64,000 bases of DNA from AP-16 sp046727735. GTDB lineage: Bacteria; Pseudomonadota; Alphaproteobacteria; Rhizobiales; Xanthobacteraceae. Below the pieces are notes generated by a model. It was not told where the DNA came from, ran no database searches, and was given only the letters and a program-made list of their open reading frames with translations. How positions within the stretch are numbered: position 1 is the stretch's first letter; each line of letters begins with the position of its first letter. The DNA lies in the NCBI GenBank assembly GCA_046727735.1, contig JBKPDF010000031.1, forward strand, positions 9,541-73,540. The letters run 5' to 3'. Below, in pieces: positions 1 to 9,154 of the stretch. The translations under genes were made by a program, and so were the position numbers.

Positions 1-863
1 CAGTCGAGGCACGGCTCGGGCAATGGGCACAGCAGCGGCGGACGACCACGTTTCTCTACGAGCTTTGCCGCTTCGCGCTGAAGCAGGCCTGGGCCTGCCT
101 ATTCGGCGGGGCCATGGTGGCGCTGCTGATCGCGACGCACCTGTGGTATCCGCGCGGGGCAGTGTTGAGCCGCTACGATTTTCTCTTCTTGGCGGCCGTT
201 GCCATCCAGGCGGCGATGCTCGCGTTCCGGCTCGAGACCTGGGAGGAGGCCAGGGTCATCCTGCTGTTCCATCTTGTCGGCACACTGATGGAGATCTTCA
301 AGACGGCAACAGGGTCCTGGATCTATCCCGACGCGAACTTTTTTCGCATCGCCGGCGTGCCGTTATTTTCCGGCTTCATGTACGCCTCCATCGGCAGCTA
401 CATCGCGCGGGCGTGGCGTCTGTTCGATTTTCGCTTCACCCACCACCCGCCGCTGTGGACCGTATTCGTGCTCGGCATTGGCATCTACGGCAATTTCTTC
501 ACCGATCATTACGGCGTGGATTTTCGTTATCTGTTGTTCGCGGCCGCCGCGCTGCTGTTCGGCCGAACTTGGATCTATTACAAGATCTGGCGGGTGCACC
601 GTCACATGGCGCTGCTGCTGGCCTGTTTCCTGCACGCGCTCTTCGTCTGGCTCGCTGAGAACGTCGGGACGTTCACCAAGACCTGGGCTTATCCCCACCA
701 ACTCGCCGGCTGGTCGCCGGTCCCGCTGGCGAAGCTCGGCTCCTGGTTTCTGCTGCTCATCATCAGCTACGCGCTTGTAGCGATCGTCAATCGGCCGAAT
801 GCCATCGAGGAAAGGGTCACGCTGAGCGAGAAATTAGGTCGTAGGCGGACTGCAGAGTTGTGA
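1..863 (+). CDS. DUF817 family integral membrane protein (5' end cut by window)
   Basis: The reading frame is open from base 3 and the first visible residues already match the conserved DUF817 start region (a CRFALKQAWACLFGG stretch at bases 75-119), so the true start lies just before the window. Internal ATG codons, such as the one at 114, are not the start. The protein is hydrophobic with about seven to eight predicted membrane segments and conserved aromatic and histidine residues (THLWYP, NFFTDHYG, TKTWAYP). The biochemical role of DUF817 proteins is unknown. The stop lies inside the 3' end of the oppositely oriented mutA gene, a 47-bp tail-to-tail overlap. Confidence 0.85.
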   Translation, partial: VEARLGQWAQQRRTTTFLYELCRFALKQAWACLFGGAMVALLIATHLWYPRGAVLSRYDFLFLAAVAIQAAMLAFRLETWEEARVILLFHLVGTLMEIFKTATGSWIYPDANFFRIAGVPLFSGFMYASIGSYIARAWRLFDFRFTHHPPLWTVFVLGIGIYGNFFTDHYGVDFRYLLFAAAALLFGRTWIYYKIWRVHRHMALLLACFLHALFVWLAENVGTFTKTWAYPHQLAGWSPVPLAKLGSWFLLLIISYALVAIVNRPNAIEERVTLSEKLGRRRTAEL

Positions 864-2691
864 GGACATTGCATCCTTCGTAAACGAAACCACTCACCCC
901 CACTTGTCGCAAGACGCTTTCCTGCGCGCCGCCGCGGCCAGCAACCCAGATGGAGCTTGCGCCGGCCTTTGCGAGCGCCTTCGCGGCGGCTTCCGCTTCC
1001 CTCGCGTACACCTCGTCGGAGGAGCAGAGGCAGGCGAGCTTCGCCCCGGACGCATGGAAGGCGGCGCTCAGCGCTTCGAGATCGGTTGGCCCCCGTGCGG
1101 ACGTGCCGGCAAACCCCACCGCCTCGATGCCGCCAGCCTCGAATAAATTCTTCGCCCATGTCGCCCGCGCCGTGAAGGCGGCGAGCGGTCCGAGATTGGC
1201 GAGAAAGATTTGCGGGCGTGATCCAGTCTCCTGCAGCACGCGGTCGGATCTCTCGCGCAGTTGCTCATAGGGCTCGGCCAATCGGATGCGCGCCAGCGGT
1301 TCGGACTGCATGCCGCCCGCCGGCGGCGACAGCGACACAGGAGCGACATCGAGGACCGCGACCGGGACTTCGGCGATGTCGGGAAATTCGCTGGTGCCGG
1401 TCAGCACATCCTCGCGCAACGCGATGGCCTCCTCGCGCTCGGCGCGCACGCGTGCGATCTGCTGCTGGATCGAACCACGCTCGATCGCGGCGGCAAGTCC
1501 GCCTCCAGCCTCGATTTCCTGAAACAGCCTCCAGGCGCTGCGGCAGAGTTTTTGGGTGAGATCCTCCATGGCTCCGGAGCCCGCGGCCGGATCCGCAACC
1601 TTGGCCAGATTGGCTTCCTCGGCGAGCACAAGCTGCGTGTTGCGCGCGAGCCGTCGCGCAAAGCCGTCGGGCAGGCCGAGCGCGGCCGTGAATGGCAGCA
1701 CGGTGACCGCATCGGCGCCGAGCCCTGCCGCGAACGCAGCCACGGTGGTACGCAGCAGGTTCACCCAGGGATCGCGCTTCGTCATCATGCGCCAGGCGGT
1801 CTCGGCTGAGACGAAACCCGGCTCCGGAGCGAGCCCGCATGCGGCCTCGATCCGGGCCCAGAGCCGACGTGCCGCCCGGAATTTGGCCATGCTCAGGAAC
1901 TGATCGGCATCGGCCGCGAGGCGGAAGAAGATCATCCGCCGCGCGTCTCCGAGGCGCACGCCGGTTTCCAAGGCGCGCAAATATGCCAACGCGCTTGCGA
2001 GAGCGAAGGCGAGCTCCTGCGCTTCGGAACCGCCCGCCGCGTGCACCGGGCGGCCGTCCGCAGCCGCGAACGGTCCGCGAAACCCTTGCCGCGCGAGATC
2101 TGCGATCTGCTCCGCAAACGGGACGGCGAGCTCCTGCCACGGCCCGCTGCTCGAGCCGCTCGTCGCCATCGTACCGAGCGGATCAAAGCCGAAGCGCAAG
2201 TCGACAGCCGATGGGCCCACGCCCTGCTCGCGCAGCACTGCCGGGATTGCGCGCTTCACGTTCTCCATGTGCGGACCAGGATCGAGCTCGACCGCAATGC
2301 CGGCATCGAGACGCACGCCCTCGAACGCGCGCGTGATCGCCGTTTCGGAGGCCGCAATGCCGTAGCCGTTTGCGCCGCTCGCGCCCGCGAAAACGACGCC
2401 GAGCCCGCTCGCGCCGTTCTCGAGATCGTGGATCGCTTGTGCGTTCGCGGCGGAAGGATCGGGGTGATCGACTCGCTGCAGCCTCTGCCAGCCCGTTCCC
2501 GGCCCGCGACCGGCGAGCGGCTGCGCATCGGTCCTGCCCGGATACAACGGCTCGATTTCGAGCCGATCGTAGGTCTTGGAAACGAGGGTGGCGAACGGTG
2601 CGCCCTTCAGCGCGGCCGCGACGAGCTCGAGCCAATCTTCACGTCGCGCCTGCGGAAACTCGCCGGCGAGCGAGAAGTCGGCCTTGCTCAT
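817..2691 (-). CDS. mutA: methylmalonyl-CoA mutase small (non-catalytic) subunit
   Basis: A 624-residue protein of the small-subunit type of adenosylcobalamin-dependent methylmalonyl-CoA mutase, which interconverts methylmalonyl-CoA and succinyl-CoA in propionate metabolism. The N-terminal two thirds are the acyl-CoA-binding barrel (AALKGAPFATLVSKTYDRLEIEPLY type). The C-terminal flavodoxin-like domain keeps its fold (AGGIEAVGFAGT, YEGCNVLTTL) but has no DxHxxG cobalamin-binding motif, as expected for the non-catalytic partner. The ATG at 2691 gives the usual N-terminus; an ATG two codons upstream at 2697 is equally possible. The large subunit mutB, which normally follows, is absent; downstream lies the convergent DUF817 gene. 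Confidence 0.92.
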   Translation of the reverse strand: MSKADFSLAGEFPQARREDWLELVAAALKGAPFATLVSKTYDRLEIEPLYPGRTDAQPLAGRGPGTGWQRLQRVDHPDPSAANAQAIHDLENGASGLGVVFAGASGANGYGIAASETAITRAFEGVRLDAGIAVELDPGPHMENVKRAIPAVLREQGVGPSAVDLRFGFDPLGTMATSGSSSGPWQELAVPFAEQIADLARQGFRGPFAAADGRPVHAAGGSEAQELAFALASALAYLRALETGVRLGDARRMIFFRLAADADQFLSMAKFRAARRLWARIEAACGLAPEPGFVSAETAWRMMTKRDPWVNLLRTTVAAFAAGLGADAVTVLPFTAALGLPDGFARRLARNTQLVLAEEANLAKVADPAAGSGAMEDLTQKLCRSAWRLFQEIEAGGGLAAAIERGSIQQQIARVRAEREEAIALREDVLTGTSEFPDIAEVPVAVLDVAPVSLSPPAGGMQSEPLARIRLAEPYEQLRERSDRVLQETGSRPQIFLANLGPLAAFTARATWAKNLFEAGGIEAVGFAGTSARGPTDLEALSAAFHASGAKLACLCSSDEVYAREAEAAAKALAKAGASSIWVAGRGGAQESVLRQVGVSGFVYEGCNVLTTLQSAYDLISRSA

Positions 2692-2761
2692 CCTCATTCT
2701 CCGAGCTGCCCGTGCACGCTGTTGCGGCAAAATGCCATGCCGGCTACGGCGCGCCAATCGA

Positions 2762-3256
2762 TCATGGCCGGGCTTTGGGCAGCCGCTCGATCCCGCTCGC
2801 GTCGACGCGCGCCAACGCGTCGCGAACGGCGACCCCACCGATCACCCGCTCCGCGGCGATTTCGGCAAGCGGTACCAACACGAACGCCCGCTCGGTCCAG
2901 CGCGGGTGCGGCAATACGAGGCCCGGCTCCTCGACCACGACGTCGTCGTAATTCACCAGATCGATGTCGATTGCCCGCGGTCCCCAGCGCCGCTCTTGCG
3001 CGCGTTTGCGTCCCAGCGCCTGCTCCACCGCGAGCGCGCGCTCGAGCAAGGCGCGCGGGGCGAGGGCGGTTTCGAGAATGATGCAGCGATTGATGAATGC
3101 GGGCTGATCCTCGACCCCCCAGGGCGGCGTGCGGAAATCCGAGGATTGAACGCGGAGCTTCGCCTGGCCGTCCGCGCAAAGGAGCTCGACCGCACGATCG
3201 AGGTTCGCCCGCACGTCGCCGAGATTGCCGCCGAGCCCAAGCACCGCCTCAGCCAT
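2762..3256 (-). CDS. folK: 2-amino-4-hydroxy-6-hydroxymethyldihydropteridine diphosphokinase
   Basis: HPPK transfers pyrophosphate from ATP to 6-hydroxymethyl-dihydropterin in cytosolic folate synthesis. The 164-residue length is normal. Diagnostic features are the N-terminal GLGGNLGD, the WGVEDQPAFINRC stretch and the signature RRWGPRAIDIDL that carries the metal-binding aspartates, followed by LPHPRWTERAFVLVPL. It lies 70 bp upstream of mutA on the same strand and may be cotranscribed with it. folB and folP, its frequent neighbours, are not here. Confidence 0.95.
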   Translation of the reverse strand: MAEAVLGLGGNLGDVRANLDRAVELLCADGQAKLRVQSSDFRTPPWGVEDQPAFINRCIILETALAPRALLERALAVEQALGRKRAQERRWGPRAIDIDLVNYDDVVVEEPGLVLPHPRWTERAFVLVPLAEIAAERVIGGVAVRDALARVDASGIERLPKARP

Positions 3257-3415
3257 TGGCTAGGCCAACCAGAATTGCGGCCGCGGCACAATGCGCAACT
3301 GGGCGCTGCCGGCCAAGAACGGCGATTGGAAAGCGCCCTGATCCGCCGCTATAAACCCGCTGTCCGCCAGAGCGAACGGCACGATCGACGCGCCGACCGG
3401 AGGGAGAAGAAACCC

Positions 3416-4801
3416 ATGAGCGTGCTCGACAAGGTTCTCGACCGCATCGACCAGGACCTCGACCGCAGCCTCGATCGCTTGTTCAGCCTTTTGCGCATTC
3501 GCTCGATCTCCACCGATCCGGCGTATCGGGAGGAGTGCCGGAAAGCCGCGGAACATCTGGCGCAAGATCTCGCCGGGCTGGGGTTCGAGGTCAGCGTGCG
3601 TCCAACTGCCGGCCATCCGGTTGTGGTCGGCAAAGCCGAAAACGGCGGCGGTCCGCGTGCGCTGTTCTACGGCCATTACGACGTCCAGCCGGTCGATCCG
3701 CTCGATTTATGGGAGAGCCCGCCGTTCGAGCCGCAGATCAAGAATCTCGGGCCGGGCCGCAAGGCTATCATCGGGCGCGGCGCGTGCGACGACAAAGGCC
3801 AGCTGATGACCTTCGTCGAGGCTTGCCGCGCGTGGAAAGCCGTAACGGGCCGCTTGCCGCTGCTGATCACCTTCATGCTGGAGGGCGAGGAGGAGTGCGG
3901 CTCCGAGCACCTGTTCGGATTCGTCCGCAACAACGCCGCCGAGTTCCGCCGGGACTTGGCGCTCGTCTGCGACACCGGCATGTGGAATCCGCAGACGCCG
4001 GCGGTGACCACGTCGCTGCGCGGCCTCGTTTACGAGGAGGTGAGGCTTCGTTGCGCCGACCGCGATCTGCATTCCGGACTGTTCGGCGGCGCCGCACACA
4101 ATCCTATCCGCATCCTCGCTAAAGTGCTGGCCGCGCTGCATGACGCGAACGGCCGCATCACGATTCCGGGATTCTACGACGACGTCCCCGAATTGCCGGC
4201 CGACATTCGTGCCGATCTTCAAGCGCTCAACCTTACGGCAAAGGAGTTTCTGGGACAGGTGGGGCTCAAAACTTTGGCCGGCGAGAAGGACCGCATGCTG
4301 ATCGAGCAGATTTCGACCCGGCCGACGTGCGACGTGAACGGAATCCTCGGCGGCTATACGGGAGAGGGAGCGAAAACGGTGATTCCGGCCGTGGCATCGG
4401 CCAAGGTTTCTTTTCGCCTCGTAGGGGACCAGGATCCGGAGAAAATCTCGCAGTCGTTCCGGGCATTCGTGCGTGAGCGCTTGCCGGCCGACTGCTCGGC
4501 GGAGTTTTCCAACTTCACCAGCGCACCGGCGATTCAGCTCGCCTTCGACAATCCCGCGCTCGCCAAGGCGCGCGCGGCGCTCGCGGCCGAATGGGGCAGG
4601 AAAGCGGTGACCATCGGCTCGGGCGGCTCGATTCCGATCGTCGGCGAATTCCGTGAAGTGCTAGGCATGGACTCGCTGCTCGTCGGTTTTGCGCTCGACG
4701 ACGATCGCGTGCATTCGCCCAACGAGAAATACGATCTCGCCTCCTTCCACAAGGGCACGCGAAGCTGGGCGCGCATTTTGGCGGAACTCGCGGCAGCGTA
4801 A
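3416..4801 (+). CDS. M20 family metallopeptidase (dipeptidase)
   Basis: A 461-residue zinc exopeptidase of the M20 (ArgE/DapE/CPG2) group. The first metal-binding motif is GHYDVQPVDP, followed by the bridging aspartate in GRGACDDKGQ, the catalytic glutamate pair in LEGEEECGS and a later metal ligand in the CDTGM region. A dimerisation domain (HSGLFGG, EGAKTVIPAVASAKVSFR) sits in the middle. This resembles dipeptidase-type M20 enzymes rather than DapE. The ATG at 3416 is preceded by a good ribosome-binding site (ggaggga). The frame stays open for 840 bp upstream, but that part is antisense to folK and mutA and is not coding. The exact substrate is unknown. Confidence 0.93.
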   Translation: MSVLDKVLDRIDQDLDRSLDRLFSLLRIRSISTDPAYREECRKAAEHLAQDLAGLGFEVSVRPTAGHPVVVGKAENGGGPRALFYGHYDVQPVDPLDLWESPPFEPQIKNLGPGRKAIIGRGACDDKGQLMTFVEACRAWKAVTGRLPLLITFMLEGEEECGSEHLFGFVRNNAAEFRRDLALVCDTGMWNPQTPAVTTSLRGLVYEEVRLRCADRDLHSGLFGGAAHNPIRILAKVLAALHDANGRITIPGFYDDVPELPADIRADLQALNLTAKEFLGQVGLKTLAGEKDRMLIEQISTRPTCDVNGILGGYTGEGAKTVIPAVASAKVSFRLVGDQDPEKISQSFRAFVRERLPADCSAEFSNFTSAPAIQLAFDNPALAKARAALAAEWGRKAVTIGSGGSIPIVGEFREVLGMDSLLVGFALDDDRVHSPNEKYDLASFHKGTRSWARILAELAAA

Positions 4802-4871
4802 GCCGGCCTACCGGGCGTGCATCCAACGCAGCGCTCGGATATCCGCTTCCCGCGGTTACGTGAAGCCTGCG

Positions 4872-5537
4872 CTATAAGTCCATCGTCACCAACGCACCGA
4901 GATCCCGCAGCACGATCGTCGGCGACGCATCGGCGTACTCGTCGGGCAAATTGGCGCGGTTGATCCAAGCCGGCCGGAAGCCGAATGCCGCCGCACCCAT
5001 CACGTCCCATCGGTTGGAGGACACGAAGAGGACTTCGCCGGGTTCGACCCGCATCGCCGCGGGAACGAGCGCGTAGACTTCGGGGCGCGGCTTGTACATG
5101 CGCACGGCATCGACCGAGAGCACCCGATCGAGCTCGTCGCCGATTGCGGCCGCCGCGACCGCCGCGGCGAGCATGTCGGGCGAGCCGTTGGAGAGAATCG
5201 CGGTCCGGTGCCCGCGGCGCTTGAGCTCGTGAAGAGTGGCGCGTGCGTCCGGGAAGGCGTCGAGCCGACGATAGGCCTCGAGCAGCTTCGGCCGAAGCCG
5301 GCGGTCCGCCGAAGGCACGCTAGCGAGTGCGAAATCGAGCGCCCGTTGGGTGAGCGACCAGAAATCCGCGTAGCGTCCGGCGAGGGTCAGCGTCCAGGTG
5401 TATTCGAGCTGCTTGCTGCGCCAAATTTCCGAGACGCGGCCCGCATCGGGACCGATTTCATCGCGATGGCGTGCGATCGCGGCATGCACGTCGAACAGCG
5501 TGCCGTAGGCGTCGAATACGAACACAGGTTGAGGCAT
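4872..5537 (-). CDS. haloacid dehalogenase, type II (L-2-haloacid dehalogenase family)
   Basis: A 221-residue HAD-superfamily hydrolase. Near the N-terminus VFDAYGTLFDV holds the nucleophilic aspartate; ILSNGSPDM gives motif II; the lysine in RMYKPRPEVY is motif III; SSNRWDVMGAAAFGF supplies the acidic motif IV in the form typical of type II dehalogenases. Family members hydrolyse L-2-haloalkanoates to D-2-hydroxyacids, though many paralogues act on other small acids. It precedes nothing obviously related; the membrane glycosyltransferase gene starts upstream on the same strand and ends 38 bp before it. Confidence 0.9.
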   Translation of the reverse strand: MPQPVFVFDAYGTLFDVHAAIARHRDEIGPDAGRVSEIWRSKQLEYTWTLTLAGRYADFWSLTQRALDFALASVPSADRRLRPKLLEAYRRLDAFPDARATLHELKRRGHRTAILSNGSPDMLAAAVAAAAIGDELDRVLSVDAVRMYKPRPEVYALVPAAMRVEPGEVLFVSSNRWDVMGAAAFGFRPAWINRANLPDEYADASPTIVLRDLGALVTMDL

Positions 5538-5574
5538 CGCGGCTGCGCTCCGAAACTGCGCCGGGACGGGCGGG

Positions 5575-7206
5575 TCAAGGCGGCGGCAGCGTGAAAATGT
5601 TCGAAACGGTCCGCTCGCGGATGTCGTAGACCCGTGCGTAGACGACGCCCTCGCGCTCGATCTGGACCAGGACCGGCGCCTTGATGTCAGCGCAATAGAA
5701 CTCACCGAGAACCAGCGCGAAATCCGCGCCCTTGGTCTGCCAATTGGTCACGAAATCGGGTCCGAGCTCGACCGCGGCCGGGATGTTGGGGCCGCAGACT
5801 GCGACCCGCCAGGGCCGGCGCGCGGCCGCCGCCTGGCGCCCGGGCGCGAGCTTGGCGCGCAGCTCCTGCGCCGCCTGTTTGAATGCCAAGCCCCAGTAAT
5901 CGAGCATGTAGCGCTCGTCCGCCGCGCGGATCCCGCCGGCCAGATGATTGAAATGGGTGTATTGGTAAGGGTGCAGGCGCACCATTTCGATTGCCGGGGC
6001 CGCGAGTGCAGCGACGAGCAGGCCGGTACCGGCGAGCACGAATCCCCGCCCATGGCGCTGCAGGCGCGCGAACGCGAATGCCGCGGCGACACCGCCGAGG
6101 GCGGCAAGCGGCGGGGTTACGAACACGAAGTGCCGGATGCCGTTGTACATCGCCGGTCGCAGCACCACCGTGAGCGCCACCGGCAGCGTGGCGGCGAGGG
6201 CCACAAGCAGCAACATTGCCCGCCGCTGGGCGGGAATGTCGCGCCGGAACGCCGCCACAAAGGCGCCGGCAACGCCGGAGAGCCCCAGCAGCAGGAGCAC
6301 CTCCGGCTCTTTCAACGCGAACAGTGTCGGTACGTAGGAACGCGGCATGTCGGCCACGGCCAGCAGCATGCCGTCGAACCGCTCTTTCCATGGGCGCTCG
6401 AAAAAGTGCGAGAAATATTCCGCCGCGGCCAGCGGATTGAGTGGCTTGACCACCGCCCACGGCCAGACCAGCCCCATCACCAAATATGCCAGCGCCAAGG
6501 CAGGCAGGAACGCCAGCATGAACCGGCCGGCGCGCTCGGCTGCAGTCCGCGGTCCCGCGTTACGCCATTCCGCCGCGTAAACCAGCAGCAGCGCGGCGAA
6601 CGCATAGGCGCCGGCGATGACGCCGATGACCCGCGTCCCGGTGCACAGGCCGAGCGCGATGCCGCAAAGCGCCACCGTCGCCGGCGTAGGCCGCGGGTAT
6701 TCCTGGAATGCTCTGACCAACCCCAGCAGCAGCAGGGCCATCACGACCGCGAACGGTGCATCCTTCGGGTTCATGAACATGTGGCCGTAGTAGAGGGGGC
6801 TGACCGCGAGGAGCACCAGCGTGCACAATCCGGCCACCGGTCCGGCGATCCGCCTGCCGATACGCCACGTGATGAACAGGCCGACGAGGCCGATCACCGC
6901 GCCGACGAGACGCCTCGTGTCGAAGAGGTCGAACGGCAGAATTTTCGAGGCGAGCGCCGCCAGCACGTCGAAGCCGCCGCCGTACATGTACAGATTGACG
7001 AAGGAGAATGCGCGCAGATCCTTGAAGCCCGACCCGTAGAGCGACACCAGCAGGTCGCCGTACTCCGAATGGGCGTAATCGTCCCAGCCCAATCCATAAT
7101 CACGGAACGTCAGGGCGGCGATGATCGCCAGCGCACAGAGCACTGCGACCGCGGCGCCGTCGAGCATGCGGGCGAACGAGCGCTCGTCTGTGAAGGACGC
7201 GGGCAT
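5575..7206 (-). CDS. GT-C type membrane glycosyltransferase (dolichyl-phosphate-mannose mannosyltransferase-like)
   Basis: A roughly 543-residue protein with about ten membrane helices. It carries the GT39/PMT-like acidic signature after the first helix (DYGLGWDDYAHSEYG, with candidate catalytic aspartates), a conserved SPLYYGHMFMNPKDAP loop and a C-terminal periplasmic region containing HPYQYTHFNHLAGG and MLDYWGLAFKQA. Family members transfer sugars from polyprenyl phosphate carriers to lipids or proteins on the outer face of the membrane; donor and acceptor cannot be read here. The ATG at 7206 has no clear ribosome-binding site; the ATG at 7167 is an alternative start. Confidence 0.8.
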   Translation of the reverse strand: MPASFTDERSFARMLDGAAVAVLCALAIIAALTFRDYGLGWDDYAHSEYGDLLVSLYGSGFKDLRAFSFVNLYMYGGGFDVLAALASKILPFDLFDTRRLVGAVIGLVGLFITWRIGRRIAGPVAGLCTLVLLAVSPLYYGHMFMNPKDAPFAVVMALLLLGLVRAFQEYPRPTPATVALCGIALGLCTGTRVIGVIAGAYAFAALLLVYAAEWRNAGPRTAAERAGRFMLAFLPALALAYLVMGLVWPWAVVKPLNPLAAAEYFSHFFERPWKERFDGMLLAVADMPRSYVPTLFALKEPEVLLLLGLSGVAGAFVAAFRRDIPAQRRAMLLLVALAATLPVALTVVLRPAMYNGIRHFVFVTPPLAALGGVAAAFAFARLQRHGRGFVLAGTGLLVAALAAPAIEMVRLHPYQYTHFNHLAGGIRAADERYMLDYWGLAFKQAAQELRAKLAPGRQAAAARRPWRVAVCGPNIPAAVELGPDFVTNWQTKGADFALVLGEFYCADIKAPVLVQIEREGVVYARVYDIRERTVSNIFTLPPP

Positions 7207-7423
7207 GGATGGTGTGGTTCGCGCTGCGCGGATGCGGAGAGTTCCGAATTCCCCTGGGCGTTTATTGCTTATTATGCTGCGTAATTTTTGCCCCGCCGGC
7301 GGCGCCCAGGCAAGAACTTTCGTGGTTGCGCAGTGTTTGCGCAGCCGCAATCCTGAACAGCGGTTAATCTACCCCTTCGCTGCGGTGCACGCGCCGCGAC
7401 GCATCCGGCGGGGAGCCTCCGGG

Positions 7424-8026
7424 TTATTTGCGGGCAGCCGCGAACAGCTCGGCGACGTATTCCCAATTGACCAGGTGGTCGACGAATGCGTTGAGATAGT
7501 CGGGACGGCGATTGCGGTAGTCGATGTAATAGGAGTGTTCCCACACGTCGCAGCCGAGAATCGGTTTCGCGCCGTGCACCAGCGGGTTCTCGCCGTTCGG
7601 AGTCTTCGTCACCGCGATTTTTCCGTCCTTCACCGCCAGCCAGCACCAGCCGGATCCGAATTGGGTGACGCCGGCCTGGATGAATTCTTCCTTCATCTTC
7701 GCGACCGAGCCGAGATCCGCGGTGATTTTCTTCTCCAGCTCGCCCGGAATCTTGTCGCCGCCTCCGCCCGGCTTCATCCATTTCCAGAAATGGATGTGAT
7801 TGAAGTGCTGGCCGGCATTGTTGAACAGCGGTTGATTCTTTCCGTAGACGCCCTTGAGCACTTCCTCGACCGGTTTGTTCTCCCATTCCGTTCCCTTCAT
7901 CAGATTGTTCCCGGTGTTGACGTAGGCGAGGTGGTGCTTGTCGTGATGGTATTCGAGCGTCTCGCGGGACATGTGGGGAGCGAGCGCATCATAGGGGTAC
8001 GGAAGATCGGGCAAGGTGAAGGGCAT
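7424..8026 (-). CDS. sodB: superoxide dismutase, Fe/Mn family
   Basis: Disproportionates superoxide to oxygen and hydrogen peroxide in the cytosol. The 200-residue length is normal. The four metal ligands are visible: histidine in LEYHHDKHH, histidine in GQHFNHIHFW, and aspartate and histidine in the signature DVWEHSYYIDY. The active-site context resembles the iron type found throughout Rhizobiales; metal preference cannot be proven from sequence alone. A strong ribosome-binding site (gaggagga) stands seven bases before the ATG. No conserved regulator is adjacent. Confidence 0.96.
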   Translation of the reverse strand: MPFTLPDLPYPYDALAPHMSRETLEYHHDKHHLAYVNTGNNLMKGTEWENKPVEEVLKGVYGKNQPLFNNAGQHFNHIHFWKWMKPGGGGDKIPGELEKKITADLGSVAKMKEEFIQAGVTQFGSGWCWLAVKDGKIAVTKTPNGENPLVHGAKPILGCDVWEHSYYIDYRNRRPDYLNAFVDHLVNWEYVAELFAAARK

Positions 8027-8376
8027 GGGCTTCCTCCTCGATGATTACTGCAACCACAGCGCTCCCGGAGCGGGCGCGCCGGCCGGCAAGACGCAGGCTA
8101 CATAGGCTGGTATGCCGTTAGGGGCAACGGTTCGCCTCCCGAAGCGGTGCGCGCGCCGAAAGTGCCATTTCCACATTGCGCGAATCCCGTTTTGCCGTGA
8201 TGGTTCCCCGCGACGACATGACGCCCGCGCCTGGCATTGCATACGCGCGGAGCCGAAAGAGAGAGAGGACCTCGCCGCCGGATAGAGCGATTTGCTAGAG
8301 TGCCTTGATTTTCCTAGGATTCGCGGGCTCGCGGCGAGAGTCCGTGTTCTCCGCAGGGCGAAGGGCGACGGCCGGC
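8027..8376. other. intergenic region between divergent sodB and a membrane-protein gene
   Basis: About 350 bp that should hold the promoters for sodB (leftward) and the following membrane-protein gene (rightward). No convincing -35/-10 pair, known operator or RNA motif was recognised. Short open frames across it are not gene-like. Confidence 0.4.
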
Positions 8377-9138
8377 ATGCATCTCGTTCCATTGAGCCTC
8401 GGCGTCCTGGCGATCGTGATCGGCGTCGCCATGATCGGTTTCGGCATTCCGATCAACGAGTTCGGGATCGGCAACACGTTGATCGGCGCCGGCACGACGG
8501 CGATCGTCGGCGGCTTCATCCTGGTGGGGCTGTGGGCTGCGGTGATCCAATTGAAGCGGCTCAACTCGGCCTGGGAACCACGGTCGGCTGCTCTTGCGCG
8601 GCGGCAGCCAGCTGCTCAAGGTCAAGCCGCCGCGCCGACGCCGGTGCGGGAGCCGCGCCTTGCCGCCGAAGACGAAGAATTGCCGGAACACGGCCCGCTC
8701 CCACGTCCCGAAGCGGAGCCGCCAGGCCGACGCTCTTGGCCCGAAGAGACAACCGAACCGAGAGGGCGCGACCGGGCTGCCGAGGAGGATTCCGTCCCAG
8801 CCCGAGAACCCGACGCATCGTGGGAGCTGTTCGCGCCGCGCTCCTCGGGGCATACCCGCGAACGCAGTTTCGACGCAATCTGGCCTTCGGAACATCCGGC
8901 CCGCGACCGTCGGGAAGGCCATATCGGCGATCGGGAAAAGGCCGAAGAGCGAGTTTCTGAGGCCGTGTCCGCATCGGGCGGGGCACCACAGTCCGCCACG
9001 ATCCTGAAGTCCGGGGTGATCAACGGGATGGCCTACACCCTCTATACCGACGGATCGATCGAAGCCGAGCTGCCGCAAGGCACCTTGCGGTTCGGCTCGC
9101 TGGACGAGCTGCGCGATTACCTCGCCCGGAACACCTGA
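8377..9138 (+). CDS. two-helix membrane protein with long charged cytoplasmic region, function unknown
   Basis: A 253-residue protein. Residues 1-60 hold two hydrophobic helices (LSLGVLAIVIGVAMIGFGI and a glycine-rich AIVGGFILVGLWAAVI). The middle 140 residues are proline- and charge-rich and probably disordered. The C-terminal 50 residues form a conserved-looking module (GVINGMAYTLYTDGSIEAELP, FGSLDELRDYL). Proteins of this layout occur in Bradyrhizobium relatives and are uncharacterised. The start at 8377 gives an N-terminus directly at the first helix; a longer frame from 8305 exists but adds a non-conserved leader. The terminal module could be a substrate- or protein-binding beta domain, which is inference only. 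Confidence 0.75.
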   Translation: MHLVPLSLGVLAIVIGVAMIGFGIPINEFGIGNTLIGAGTTAIVGGFILVGLWAAVIQLKRLNSAWEPRSAALARRQPAAQGQAAAPTPVREPRLAAEDEELPEHGPLPRPEAEPPGRRSWPEETTEPRGRDRAAEEDSVPAREPDASWELFAPRSSGHTRERSFDAIWPSEHPARDRREGHIGDREKAEERVSEAVSASGGAPQSATILKSGVINGMAYTLYTDGSIEAELPQGTLRFGSLDELRDYLARNT

Positions 9139-9154
9139 TCGGTCGTGCAGCCGG

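Noticed and set aside
2576..3415. Long open frame extending the M20 peptidase upstream by 280 codons
   Set aside because: It is antisense to folK and the start of mutA, has low-complexity arginine-rich translation, and the true start with a good ribosome-binding site is at 3416.
5944..7284. 446-codon plus-strand frame opposite the membrane glycosyltransferase
   Set aside because: Histidine/arginine/glutamine-rich antisense translation; the opposite frame encodes a coherent multi-helix membrane protein.
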